Below the pieces are notes generated by a model that searched no databases, had not been told where the DNA came from, and worked only from the letters and a program-made list of their open reading frames with translations. From contig CAVQCJ010000002.1 of NCBI GenBank assembly GCA_963711005.1, positions 1,302,001 through 1,366,000 on the forward strand: 64,000 bases of DNA, in the 5' to 3' direction. The translations under genes were made by a program, and so were the position numbers. This DNA comes from CAVQCJ01 sp963711005. Its GTDB lineage: Bacteria > Actinomycetota > Actinomycetes > Prado026. Below, piece by piece: positions 34,398-43,044 of this stretch (the first letter of the stretch is position 1; the number at the start of each line of letters is the position of its first letter).

Positions 34398-34912
34398 GGA
34401 ACCTTCCCGGACTCGGCGTCCGGGTCCTCCCAGGGTACCGGCGCCGGCGGCGCACCCGGCGGCGCGAGCCGGTCCAGGAAGTCGCGCAGGAGCTCCAGCT
34501 CGTCCGGGCCGTAGCCGGCGAGGGCCTGGTCGAGGTTGGCGCCGTGGTGCGCGTAGTAGGGCGCCATCACCGCCCAGATCCGCCCCTCGTCGACCGTCAC
34601 GACCACCTTGCGCCGGTCCTGGGTGGAACGTTCGCGCTTGACGAAGCCCAGCCGTTCCAGCCGGTCCAGGACGCCGGTGATCGTCCCGGTGCTCAGGCCG
34701 GTCACCTCCGCCAGCCGGCCGGCCGTCATCGGTCCGTGCAGCTGGAGCAGGTGGATCGACTGGCTCTCGCTGGCGCTCATGCCGACCCGTGCCGACACCT
34801 GGTCGTTGTAGAGGGTCGACAGTGCGATCACCCGCCGGACCCCCTCGGCCACCTGCGCGCGGGCGTCCTCGGTCGCGTGGCCGGACGAAGCCGGCGCTAC
34901 CCGCTTGACCAC
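34388..34912 (-). CDS. MarR family transcriptional regulator
   Basis: 174 residues. The winged helix-turn-helix is at about 52-115: SASESQSIHLLQLHGPMTAG, RLAEVTGLSTGTITGVLDRL and the wing RLGFVKRERSTQDRRKVVV. GTG 34912 is chosen because AAGGA lies seven bases upstream; TTG 34930 gives six more residues. It is divergent from an MFS exporter with an inverted repeat between, the classic arrangement for MarR control of efflux. The stop codon lies inside tRNA-Ala, so the final three residues share sequence with the tRNA acceptor arm. Confidence 0.9.
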   Translation of the reverse strand: MVKRVAPASSGHATEDARAQVAEGVRRVIALSTLYNDQVSARVGMSASESQSIHLLQLHGPMTAGRLAEVTGLSTGTITGVLDRLERLGFVKRERSTQDRRKVVVTVDEGRIWAVMAPYYAHHGANLDQALAGYGPDELELLRDFLDRLAPPGAPPAPVPWEDPDAESGKVPGT

Positions 34913-34929
34913 GACCGCTTCCTTCCGCA

Positions 34930-34970
34930 AGTATCTCGCGTGTCCAAGATATTCGGAGAGCCGAGATACT
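34930..34970. promoter_or_regulatory. Inverted repeat in marR-MFS divergent promoter
   Basis: AGTATCTCG (34930-34938) and CGAGATACT (34962-34970) form perfect 9-bp arms around a 23-bp AT-richer centre that includes AAGATATT. The arrangement between divergent marR and MFS genes suggests a MarR operator region; protein binding is inferred. Confidence 0.6.
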
Positions 34971-35103
34971 CGCTCTCCCTAACTGCTGGCCCGAGTCTAC
35001 GGCCGGCCGGGAGCATCGATGACCGAGCTGAACGCCCAGCGCGAGACCGCCGAACCGATCGAGCAGCCGCACGCTGAGCACCCGGACCAAGATCGCCGCC
35101 GCC

Positions 35104-36483
35104 GTGCTCATGGTGGCCGCCCTGATGGACCTGCTGGACGCGACGATCGTCAACGTCGCGCTCCCCTCGATCCAGCACGGCCTGGACGCCGGGCCTACGT
35201 CCATCGAGTGGGTGGTGTCCGGCTACATGCTGGCCTTCGCGGCCACCCTGATCGCGGCCGGACGCCTGGGCGACCTCGTCGGACGGCGCCGGGTGTTCCT
35301 GGTCGGCGTCGTCGGGTTCGGGTCCGCCAGCCTCGTCTGCGGGATCGCCCACACCTCCGGTCAGCTGGTCCTCGCGCGCATCGTCCAGGGCGTGGCCGCG
35401 GCCGTCCTGATGCCGCAGGTGCTGGCGAGCTACCGGACCATGTTCACCGGCCGCCAGCGCACCAACGCCTACGGCGTGTACGGCGCGGTGGCCGGGTTGG
35501 CGGCTGCCCTGGGGGTGATCCTCGGCGGCGCGCTGACCCAGGCCGACCTGTTCGGGCTGGGCTGGCGGGTGGTCTTCCTGGTCAACGTGCCGATCGCGCT
35601 CGCCGTCGTCCTGCTCGCCGTGCTGTTCGTCCCCGAGTCGCGCGCCGGCACCCGGGACCGGCTCGACCTGCTGGGCGCCGGCGTGATGGCCGCCGGGCTG
35701 GTGGCCGTCGTGTACCCGCTGCTCGAGGGCCAGCGGCTGGGGTGGCCCTGGTGGTGCTTCGCCCTGCTGCTCACCGGCCTGGCCCTGCTGGTGACCCTTT
35801 GGGTGGTCGAGGACCGGCGCCGCCGCTGCGGGATCGCTCCGGTGCTGGAGCCCGACCTCTTCCGGGTTCCCGCCTTCAGCGCCGGGATCACGGTCCAGGC
35901 GCTTTTCGGCGTCGGTCTGCAGGGGTTCTCGCTGGTGCTGGCGCTGTGGCTGCAGGAGGGCCACGAGTTCGCACCGCTGCACGCGGGGGTGACCATGATC
36001 GCGTTCAGCGTCGGTGCGGTGGTCACGGCTCCGATGGCCGGTGGCCTCGCAGTCCGGCTGGGTCGCAGCGTCCTCATCTGCGGTGCACTGGTGATGGCTC
36101 TCGGGATGGTCGTGATCGCGCTGGCCGCCCGGGCCGGCGGGGGCTGGGTCAGCACGTGGGGCCTGGCGCCCGGCATGCTGCTCGGCGGAGCCGGGCTCGG
36201 CCTCCTCGTCGTGCCGCTGATCAACGTCGTCCTGGCCGCGGTCCCCGGCGGGTCGGCGGGTGGCGCGTCCGGCATCTTCAGCACCGCCCAGCAGCTCGGC
36301 GGTTCCATCGGCGTCGCCGTGGTGGGCAGCGTGTTCTTCGGCCGGCTGCCTGAGCAGGGCTTCGACGCGGCGTTCCAGGCGGCGATCCCGTGGGTGATCG
36401 GAGCCTGTGTGCTGTCCGGCGTGCTGTGCCTGCTGCTGCCGAAGACCGCGGTGACCGAGATGGAGGCGGCCGAGCTGCTGTGA
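35104..36483 (+). CDS. MFS transporter, DHA2-like drug exporter
   Basis: 459 residues with 14 hydrophobic segments expected for the DHA2 family. It shows the motif-C-like MDLLDATIVNVALPSIQ at the start, AGRLGDLVGRRRVFLVG (motif A) and GLGWRVVFLVNVPIA. It should export a drug or metabolite using proton motive force, under the divergent MarR. GTG 35104 is the first start in this frame but has no RBS. A good RBS (GGGAG, 35009-35013) precedes ATG 35019 in another frame, which suggests a single-base break between 35019 and 35104. Confidence 0.85.
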   Translation: MLMVAALMDLLDATIVNVALPSIQHGLDAGPTSIEWVVSGYMLAFAATLIAAGRLGDLVGRRRVFLVGVVGFGSASLVCGIAHTSGQLVLARIVQGVAAAVLMPQVLASYRTMFTGRQRTNAYGVYGAVAGLAAALGVILGGALTQADLFGLGWRVVFLVNVPIALAVVLLAVLFVPESRAGTRDRLDLLGAGVMAAGLVAVVYPLLEGQRLGWPWWCFALLLTGLALLVTLWVVEDRRRRCGIAPVLEPDLFRVPAFSAGITVQALFGVGLQGFSLVLALWLQEGHEFAPLHAGVTMIAFSVGAVVTAPMAGGLAVRLGRSVLICGALVMALGMVVIALAARAGGGWVSTWGLAPGMLLGGAGLGLLVVPLINVVLAAVPGGSAGGASGIFSTAQQLGGSIGVAVVGSVFFGRLPEQGFDAAFQAAIPWVIGACVLSGVLCLLLPKTAVTEMEAAELL

Positions 36484-36498
36484 CCGGTCGGGCGGGGA

Positions 36499-37239
36499 TC
36501 AGCTGTGCGCGGCGACAAACGCGCCGATCCGGACCCAGGCGTCCGCGCAGGCGTGGGCATGGTCGCCGAACGTCCGGTCGAAGAACGAGTGCGGCGCACC
36601 GTCGTACACGACGACCTCGGCGTCCAGGCCGTGCTGGTGCGCGACGTTCGCGAGCGACTGCGCGTCGTCGACGGAGACGTTCTGGTCCGCGCCGCCGAGC
36701 AGCATGAGCAGCGGCGCGGACAGCTGGTCGGAGATCTCCAGAGCACGCCCGGCGGCCCCGTAGAAGCCGATCGCGCCGGCGAGCCCGGTCTGCTCGGCAG
36801 CCTGCCGCAAGGAGTAGCTCCCGCCGAAGCAGAAACCCACCGTGAAGACCGACGTCACCGGACCACCCTCGACGCTGCGCAGGTGGGCGACGCCGGCGGC
36901 CACATCAGCGGCGATCCCGCCCGGCGTCGTCCGGTCGACGTGCTCGCGGTATCCGAACGACTCGCTGCGGTCGCGGTCGTCGGTGGTGCGGCCGAAGTAG
37001 TCGACCGACACCGCGTGCAACCCGGCCTCGGCGAACCGCACGGCCAGGTCCCGGTAGAAGGCGTGCAGGCCACGGACGTCCGGGAGGATCACCATTCCCC
37101 GGGTCGACGGCGCGGCCGGATGCGCGTCGTAGGCGAACAGCCGGTTGCCGTCAGCGGCGACCAGCTCGAGCTCGCCGTGCGCGGCCACCTGACCCGGGTC
37201 GGCCGGACCCGGCGGGCGGCTGTCGTCGCCGTGACACAC
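36499..37239 (-). CDS. Dienelactone hydrolase family protein
   Basis: 246-residue alpha/beta hydrolase. The nucleophile elbow GFCFGG has the Cys typical of dienelactone hydrolase, the Asp is in LLGGADQNVSVDDA and the His in APHSFFDRTF. RGMVILPDVRGLHAFYRDLA forms the oxyanion-side strand and loop. It starts at GTG 37239 and has no signal peptide. The substrate is unknown; many relatives act on esters other than dienelactone. It is convergent with the MFS gene, with 15 bp between. Confidence 0.88.
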   Translation of the reverse strand: MCHGDDSRPPGPADPGQVAAHGELELVAADGNRLFAYDAHPAAPSTRGMVILPDVRGLHAFYRDLAVRFAEAGLHAVSVDYFGRTTDDRDRSESFGYREHVDRTTPGGIAADVAAGVAHLRSVEGGPVTSVFTVGFCFGGSYSLRQAAEQTGLAGAIGFYGAAGRALEISDQLSAPLLMLLGGADQNVSVDDAQSLANVAHQHGLDAEVVVYDGAPHSFFDRTFGDHAHACADAWVRIGAFVAAHS

Positions 37240-37257
37240 AGCAGGTGGCCGGGCGGG

Positions 37258-37386
37258 TCAGCGCAGGTCGGCGAACTCGTTGGTGGCTTCAGTCCACAGG
37301 TCCTGCTCGGCCTGGTCGTCCTGGAACTTCTTCCAGACCAGGAACCCGGCCGCAGCCGCGATGGCGAGCACCACCAGCTTCTTCAC
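37258..37386 (-). CDS. DLW-39 family small protein
   Basis: 42-residue protein found by translating the minus strand. It starts at GTG 37386 with a strong GAGGAGG seven bases upstream and reads VKKLVVLAIAAAAGFLVWKK, then FQDDQAEQDLWTEATNEF and ADLR. The hydrophobic N-terminal helix is followed by an acidic tail containing the DLW motif that names the family. DLW-39 proteins are conserved near gyrA in many actinobacteria and have no known function; one membrane helix is likely. Confidence 0.9.
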   Translation of the reverse strand: MKKLVVLAIAAAAGFLVWKKFQDDQAEQDLWTEATNEFADLR

Positions 37387-37484
37387 GTCGAAACCTCCTC
37401 AGAGCGCGGTCGCGTCCACAGGCCACGAACGCGCGGGCGGCCCGTCCCGGCGAGCATAGCCCCGGCTCCGGTGGGTGCTCCCGG

Positions 37485-37520
37485 TGGGCCTGAGAGGCAA
37501 CATGGGCCTGGGAGGCAACA
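37485..37520. repeat. 18-bp tandem duplication beside tRNA-Ile 3' end
   Basis: Two adjacent 18-bp units (TGGGCCTGAGAGGCAACA and a copy with one change), with a partial third unit starting at 37521. The first 12 or so bases match the 3' acceptor/T-stem of tRNA-Ile: CGGTGGGCCTGAGAGG at 37482-37497 is exactly repeated at 37539-37554, the tRNA end. The duplications lie immediately beyond the tRNA 3' terminus. Confidence 0.8.
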
Positions 37521-37541
37521 TGGGCTCGAGATACGACACGG

Positions 37542-37615
37542 TGGGCCTGAGAGGACTTGAACCTCTGACCTCTTCCTTATCAGGGAAGCGCTCTAACCGT
37601 CTGAGCTACAGGCCC
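37542..37615 (-). tRNA. tRNA-Ile (anticodon GAT)
   Basis: 74 nt on the minus strand: acceptor GGGCCTG pairs with CAGGCCC, D arm AGCTCAGACGGTTAGAGC, anticodon loop CTGATAA with GAT, T arm AGGTTCAAGTCCT. CCA is not encoded. Its location between DUF3566 and DLW-39, downstream of gyrA, is usual in actinobacteria. Confidence 0.96.
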
Positions 37616-37690
37616 GGGGCGCCGTGGTCACCGGCGCCGGGTCAGGCTACCGGAGCGCCGGGGTGCCGCCCAAACGGTTCCGGCCGGGCA

Positions 37691-38218
37691 TCAGTCCGAC
37701 TCGGTGAGAACGACGTCCACACCGCCGACGAGACCGGTGGTGAGGTTGAAGAGGAACGCCGCCAGTGTCGCCAGCGCCGTCAGCAGCACGACGTCGATGA
37801 GCCCGATGAGGCCGCCCACGCCCATCACCCGGCTCAAGGACGCGATGTCCTGCAGCCGCAGGTTGGTCGTCCCGGTCACCGACTGCAGCGTCGTGTTCAG
37901 CTGGTCGAAGACCCCGGAGCCGTTCAGCACCCACCAGAGCAGAGCGGCGGCCACCATGAAGATGACGACGAGTGCGAGCGACAGCACGAACGACAGCTTC
38001 ATCACCGACCACGGGTCGATGCGGGTCACGGCGACCCGGGCTCGCCGGACCGTGACGACCTGACGACCGACCGGGACCGGCGTCACGACCGTGCCGGCCC
38101 CGTCCGCGCCGGCGTCCCCAGCGTTGCCGAGGACGTCCGCGGGCGGCGCCTCCGGCGGCGACACGGTCCGGGCGAGCGGCCCGGTGCCGGACCCGGAGAC
38201 CGTCTGTCCGGCCGTCAC
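37691..38218 (-). CDS. DUF3566 domain membrane protein
   Basis: 175 residues. A Pro/Gly-rich, probably disordered N-terminus of about 50 residues is followed by RVAVTRIDPWSVMKLSFVLS, a first membrane helix (LALVVIFMVAAALLWWVL) and a second (GLIDVVLLTALATLAAFLF), then LTTGLVGGVDVVLTE. This is the DUF3566 pattern found next to gyrA across actinobacteria; its role is unknown. It starts at GTG 38218 overlapping the gyrA stop as GTGA, so it is translated with gyrase. Confidence 0.9.
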   Translation of the reverse strand: MTAGQTVSGSGTGPLARTVSPPEAPPADVLGNAGDAGADGAGTVVTPVPVGRQVVTVRRARVAVTRIDPWSVMKLSFVLSLALVVIFMVAAALLWWVLNGSGVFDQLNTTLQSVTGTTNLRLQDIASLSRVMGVGGLIGLIDVVLLTALATLAAFLFNLTTGLVGGVDVVLTESD

Positions 38219-40845
38219 GACGCCGGTCCGGGCTCGCCGTCGGGTGTTCCGTCGGACGCGAGGCCGGGACCGGGCTCGGAACCAGGCGCCGGACCGGAGT
38301 CGAGCCCGGCGGCGTCCGCTGCGTCCGGCGTTGCTTCAGGCACGTCCGCAACTCCCTCGTCGTCGCCGTCCCCACGCTCGGCGTTGGTGGCTATCCCCAC
38401 GACGGTGTCACCCTCGCCGAGGTTCATCAAGCGCACACCCATCGTGTCCCGGCTCGTGAACCGGAGCGCGTCCTCGGTGATCGGGGTCCGGATGACGCCG
38501 CCGGCCGCGGTCACGGCCATGACCTCGTCGCCCTCCAGGACGACCACGGCCCCCACCAGCGAGCCACGGTCCTCCACGATGCGCATGGCGATGACGCCCA
38601 GGCCGCCGCGCCCCTTGGGGGTCCAGCCGTCAAGCCTCGTGCGCTTGGCGAAGCCGCCGTCGGTCACCGTGAGCAGGCCCGCGCTGCCGTCGCGCACGAC
38701 GTCCATCGCGAGCAGCTCGTCGCCGTCGCGGAACCGCATGCCGATGACCCCGGACGTCGCCCGGCCCATCGGACGCAGCGCGTGGTCGTCCGCGGTGAAG
38801 CGCACCGACTGACCCTTGCGGCTGACCATGAGCAGGTCGTCGGACTCACCGGCGAGCCGCGCCGCGATGAGCTCGTCGCCCTCGCGCAGGTTGATGGCGA
38901 TGACGCCCCCGCTGCGGTTGCTGTCGTACTCGGACAGGCGCGTCTTCTTCACCAGGCCGTGCCGCGTCGCGAGCACGAGGAACGGGGCGTCGTCGTAGCC
39001 GCGCAGGTCGAGGACCTGGGCGATCCGCTCGTCCGGCTGGAACGCCAGCAGGTTCGCGACGTGCTGGCCCTTCGCGTCGCGGGCCGACTCGGGCAGCTCG
39101 TACGCCTTGGCCCGGTAGACGCGGCCCATGTTGGTGAAGAACAGGATCCAGTCGTGCGTCGTCGTGACGAAGAAGTGCTCGACGATGTCGTCCTCGCGCA
39201 GCGCCGCCCCGCGCACGCCCTTGCCGCCGCGGCGCTGCGACCGGTAGAGGTCCGCCTTCGTCCGCTTGGCGTAGCCGCCGCGGGTGATGGTGACGACGAC
39301 GTCCTCGCGCGCGATGAGGTCCTCCATGGACATCTCGCCCTCGGCCGCGATGATCTGCGTGCGCCGTTCGTCGCCGAACTTCTCGACGATCGCGGCGAGC
39401 TCCTCGGACACGATCGACCGCTGCCGCTCGTCGCTGGCGAGGATCGCCTGCAGCTCGGCGATCTGCTGCTCGAGCTCGGCCAGGTCGTCGATGATCCGCT
39501 GCCGCTCCAGCGCGGCCAGCCGGCGCAGCTGCATGTCGAGGATCGCGGTGGCCTGCACCTCGTCGATGTCGAGCAGCTGCATCAGCCCGCCGCGGGCCGC
39601 GTCGGCCGAGGCGGACGACCGGATCAGCGCGATGACGGCGTCCAGCTGGTCGAGCGCCTTGGCCAGCCCGCGGAGGATGTGCGCACGCTCCTCGGCCTTG
39701 CGCAGCCGGAAGACCGTGCGGCGGCGGATGACCTCGACCTGGTGGGTGACGTAGTGGCGGACGAACTCGTCCAGGCGCAGCGTCCGCGGGATGCCGTCGA
39801 CGAGCGCGAGCATGTTCGCACCGAACGTGTCCTGCAGCTGGGTGTGCTTGTAGAGGTTGTTCAGCACGACCTTGGCGACGGCGTCGCGCTTGAGCACGAC
39901 GACCAGTCGCTGGCCGAGCCGCTCGTTGCCCTCGTCGCGGACGTCGGCGATGCCGCCGACGCGGCCGTCCTTCACCAGGTCGGCGATCTTCAGCGCGAGG
40001 TTGTCCGGGTTCACCTGGTACGGCAGCTCGGTGACGACCAGGCAGGTGCGGTTGTTGATCTCCTCGACCTCGACCACCGCGCGCATGGTGATCGACCCGC
40101 GCCCGGTGCGGTACGCGTCCTCGATCCCGCGCCGGCCGACGATGAGGCCGCGGGTCGGGAAGTCCGGGCCCTTGATGCGCTCGAGCAGCGCCGTGAGGAG
40201 CTCGTCGTTGGTGGCCTGCGGGCGCTCCAGCAGCCACTGCACGCCGCTGGCGACCTCGCGCAGGTTGTGCGGCGGGATGTTCGTCGCCATCCCGACCGCG
40301 ATCCCGGCGGAGCCGTTGACGAGGAGGTTCGGGAACCGGCTGGGCAGGAGGTCCGGCTCCTGCGCACGACCGTCGTAGTTCGGCGAGAAGTCGACGGTCT
40401 CCTCGTCGATGTCCCGCATCATCTCCATCGCGAGCGGCGCGAGGCGGCACTCGGTGTACCGCATGGCCGCGGCGGGGTCGTTGCCCGGCGAGCCGAAGTT
40501 CCCGTTGCCGTCGATCAGCGGGTAGCGCAGCGACCACGGCTGGGCCAGCCGCACGAGGGTGTCGTAGATCGCGCTGTCCCCGTGCGGGTGGTACTGCCCC
40601 ATCACGTCGCCGACGACGCGCGAGCACTTGGAGTACCCGCGGTCGGGCCGGTAGCCGCCGTCGTACATCGCGTAGAGCACGCGACGGTGCACCGGCTTCA
40701 GGCCGTCGCGCACGTCCGGCAGCGCGCGCCCGACGATCACGCTCATCGCGTAGTCGAGGTACGAGCGCTGCATCTCGACCTGGATGTCGACCAGCTCGAT
40801 CCGGTCGCCCGGCCCGGTGGGCGGTGCTGCGGTGGTGTCGCTCAC
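38215..40845 (-). CDS. gyrA: DNA gyrase subunit A
   Basis: 876-residue type II topoisomerase subunit that breaks and rejoins DNA during negative supercoiling. The catalytic Tyr130 is in AAAMRYTECRLAPL. The quinolone region HPHGDSAIYDTLVRLAQ has Ser91 and Asp95 at the positions of E. coli Ser83 and Asp87, the drug-sensitive residues (some actinobacteria have Ala at the first). The C-terminal beta-pinwheel includes the GyrA box QRRGGKGV. An acidic, Pro/Asp/Gly-rich tail of about 50 residues ends the protein. It follows gyrB by 48 bp. Confidence 0.97.
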   Translation of the reverse strand: MSDTTAAPPTGPGDRIELVDIQVEMQRSYLDYAMSVIVGRALPDVRDGLKPVHRRVLYAMYDGGYRPDRGYSKCSRVVGDVMGQYHPHGDSAIYDTLVRLAQPWSLRYPLIDGNGNFGSPGNDPAAAMRYTECRLAPLAMEMMRDIDEETVDFSPNYDGRAQEPDLLPSRFPNLLVNGSAGIAVGMATNIPPHNLREVASGVQWLLERPQATNDELLTALLERIKGPDFPTRGLIVGRRGIEDAYRTGRGSITMRAVVEVEEINNRTCLVVTELPYQVNPDNLALKIADLVKDGRVGGIADVRDEGNERLGQRLVVVLKRDAVAKVVLNNLYKHTQLQDTFGANMLALVDGIPRTLRLDEFVRHYVTHQVEVIRRRTVFRLRKAEERAHILRGLAKALDQLDAVIALIRSSASADAARGGLMQLLDIDEVQATAILDMQLRRLAALERQRIIDDLAELEQQIAELQAILASDERQRSIVSEELAAIVEKFGDERRTQIIAAEGEMSMEDLIAREDVVVTITRGGYAKRTKADLYRSQRRGGKGVRGAALREDDIVEHFFVTTTHDWILFFTNMGRVYRAKAYELPESARDAKGQHVANLLAFQPDERIAQVLDLRGYDDAPFLVLATRHGLVKKTRLSEYDSNRSGGVIAINLREGDELIAARLAGESDDLLMVSRKGQSVRFTADDHALRPMGRATSGVIGMRFRDGDELLAMDVVRDGSAGLLTVTDGGFAKRTRLDGWTPKGRGGLGVIAMRIVEDRGSLVGAVVVLEGDEVMAVTAAGGVIRTPITEDALRFTSRDTMGVRLMNLGEGDTVVGIATNAERGDGDDEGVADVPEATPDAADAAGLDSGPAPGSEPGPGLASDGTPDGEPGPAS

Positions 40846-40893
40846 GCGTGCAGTCCTTCCGTCGTACGGCTCGCTCGTAGCCGTCGCGACCGC

Positions 40894-42924
40894 TCAGATG
40901 TCAAGGAACCGGACGTCTTTGGCGTTGCGCTGGATGAACGAGCGACGCTGCTCCACGTCCTCGCCCATCAGCACCGAGAACAGGTCGTCCGCCGCCGCCG
41001 CGTCGTCGAGGGTGACCTGCAGGAGAACCCGTGCGGCCGGGTCCATCGTCGTCTCCCACAGCTCCTTGGCCGGCATCTCGCCGAGACCCTTGAAGCGCTG
41101 GATCCCGCCCTCCTTGGGCAGTCGCTTGCCCGCCTCCGCACCCAGGCGCAGCAGGCCGTCGCGCTCGCGGTCGGAGTACGCGTACTGCAGCGGCTCTTTG
41201 CCCGACCACATGAGCTTGTACAACGGCGGCTGCGCAAGGTAGACGTAGCCGACCTCGATCAGCGGGCGCATGAAACGGAACAGCAGCGTCAGCAGCAGCG
41301 TCCGGATGTGCTGGCCGTCGACGTCCGCGTCGGCCATCAGGATGATCTTGTGGTACCTGGCCTTCGCGACGTCGAAGTCCTCGTGGATGCCGGTGCCCAG
41401 CGCGGTGATCAGCGCCTGGACCTCGTTGTTCTGCAGCACCCGGTCGATGCGCGCCTTCTCGACGTTGATGATCTTCCCGCGGATCGGCAGGATCGCCTGG
41501 AACTTGGAGTCGCGACCGCCTTTGGCCGAGCCACCGGCGGAGTCGCCCTCGACGATGTACAGCTCGCAGCGCTCCGGCTCGGTCGACTGGCAGTCGTACA
41601 GCTTCCCGGGCAGCCCGCCGGACTCCAGCAGCCCCTTGCGGCCGCGCGCCAGGTCGCGCGCTTTGCGGGCCGCGATGCGTGCGGCCGCGGCGGCGACCGT
41701 CTTGCGTGCGATGTCCTTGCCCTCGCCCGGGTTCTGCTCGAACCACGCACCCAGCTGGTCGTTCGTGACCTTCTGCACGATGGTCTTCGCCTCGGTGTTG
41801 CCCAGCTTGGTCTTCGTCTGCCCCTCGAACTGCGGCTCAGCGAGCTTGACGGAGACGATCGCGGTCAGCCCCTCGCGGCAGTCCTCGCCGGACAGGTTCG
41901 TGTCCTTCTCCTTCAGCACGCCCCACTCGCGGGCGAACTTGTTCACGGTCGTCGTGAGCGCGGCGCGGAACCCCTCTTCGTGGGTGCCGCCCTCGTGCGT
42001 GTTGATCGTGTTCGCGAACGTGTAGACGGACTCGGAGAACCCCGAGTTCCACTGCATCGCGACCTCGACCGAGATGCGCACCTCGGTGTCCTCGGACTCG
42101 AACGAGATGATCGACTTGTGACCCTCGCCCTTCTTGGCGTTGAGGTGCCGGACGAAGTCGACGATCCCGCCCTCGTACCGGTAGACGACCTCGCGCGGGC
42201 CGCGGCTCGCCGCCTGGTCGTCCGTGGCGTCCGAGGATGCCGGCTCGTCGTCGGTGGCCGGGTGCTCGGGCCGCTCGTCGCGCAGGGTGAGGCTCAGGCC
42301 CTTGTTGAGGAAGGCCATCTCCTGGAACCGCCGCGACAGCGTCTCGAAGTCGTAGTCGGTGGTCTCGAAGATCTCCGGGTCGGCCCAGAAGACGATGGTG
42401 GTCCCCGTGTCGTCGGTCGGCGCGCCCTTGGCCAGCTGACCGGCGGGGACGCCACGCTCGTACGCCTGGCGCCAGACCGCGCCGTCGCGTCGGACCTCGA
42501 CCTCGAGCCGCTCCGACAGCGCGTTGACGACCGAGACGCCGACGCCGTGCAGCCCGCCGGAGACCGAGTACCCGCCGCCGCCGAACTTGCCGCCGGCGTG
42601 CAGCACGGTCATGACGACCTCGAGGGCCGGCCGGCCCTCGTCGACCATGAGGTCGACCGGGATGCCGCGACCGTTGTCGACGACGCGCACGCCGCCGTCC
42701 GCCAGCAGGGTGACCGAGATGGTGTCGCAGAAGCCGGCGAGAGCCTCGTCGACGGAGTTGTCGACCACCTCGTACACGAGGTGGTGCAGACCGCGCTCGC
42801 CGGTCGAGCCGATGTACATGCCCGGCCGCTTGCGGACTGCGTCGAGACCTTCGAGTACGGTGATCGACGCGGCGTCGTAGGACACGGGCGAGGGCTCCTG
42901 ACGTGGGCGGGGTTCAGTTCTCAT
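40894..42924 (-). CDS. gyrB: DNA gyrase subunit B
   Basis: 676-residue ATPase subunit of gyrase. The GHKL ATPase domain has VYEVVDNSVDEALAG (catalytic Glu and Asn), VDNGRGIPVD and GGKFGGGGYSVSGGLHGVG; the TOPRIM domain has LYIVEGDSAGGSAKGGR, PIRGKIINVEKA and MADADVDGQHIRTLLLT. A Glu/Asp/Ala insertion at about residues 226-237 (TDDEPASSDATDDQAAS) is variable in actinobacteria. ATG 42924 is used; GTG 42883 (VSYDAASI), with AGGAG upstream, is a real alternative. It forms a unit with gyrA. Confidence 0.96.
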   Translation of the reverse strand: MRTEPRPRQEPSPVSYDAASITVLEGLDAVRKRPGMYIGSTGERGLHHLVYEVVDNSVDEALAGFCDTISVTLLADGGVRVVDNGRGIPVDLMVDEGRPALEVVMTVLHAGGKFGGGGYSVSGGLHGVGVSVVNALSERLEVEVRRDGAVWRQAYERGVPAGQLAKGAPTDDTGTTIVFWADPEIFETTDYDFETLSRRFQEMAFLNKGLSLTLRDERPEHPATDDEPASSDATDDQAASRGPREVVYRYEGGIVDFVRHLNAKKGEGHKSIISFESEDTEVRISVEVAMQWNSGFSESVYTFANTINTHEGGTHEEGFRAALTTTVNKFAREWGVLKEKDTNLSGEDCREGLTAIVSVKLAEPQFEGQTKTKLGNTEAKTIVQKVTNDQLGAWFEQNPGEGKDIARKTVAAAAARIAARKARDLARGRKGLLESGGLPGKLYDCQSTEPERCELYIVEGDSAGGSAKGGRDSKFQAILPIRGKIINVEKARIDRVLQNNEVQALITALGTGIHEDFDVAKARYHKIILMADADVDGQHIRTLLLTLLFRFMRPLIEVGYVYLAQPPLYKLMWSGKEPLQYAYSDRERDGLLRLGAEAGKRLPKEGGIQRFKGLGEMPAKELWETTMDPAARVLLQVTLDDAAAADDLFSVLMGEDVEQRRSFIQRNAKDVRFLDI

Positions 42925-42950
42925 CCTATCGGTCCCCGGGGTCAGAATCG

Positions 42951-43010
42951 GCCCACGAGGGCCCCTGTGGGCGAACGTGGTGGCCGTTCAGGCGGGGGTC
43001 CGTGTCCCCC
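42951..43010. terminator. Two hairpins between dciA and gyrB
   Basis: A 6-bp stem GCCCAC/GTGGGC around a 10-nt loop (42951-42972) and a G5/C5 stem with a 7-nt loop (42994-43010) lie in the 120-bp gap between the dciA stop and gyrB start. They could terminate part of the dnaN-recF-dciA transcript or shape the gyrB leader. No U-tract is present. Confidence 0.35.
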
Positions 43011-43044
43011 CACGTACCCAGGGCGTCCTGAGATCCACGGGCGG

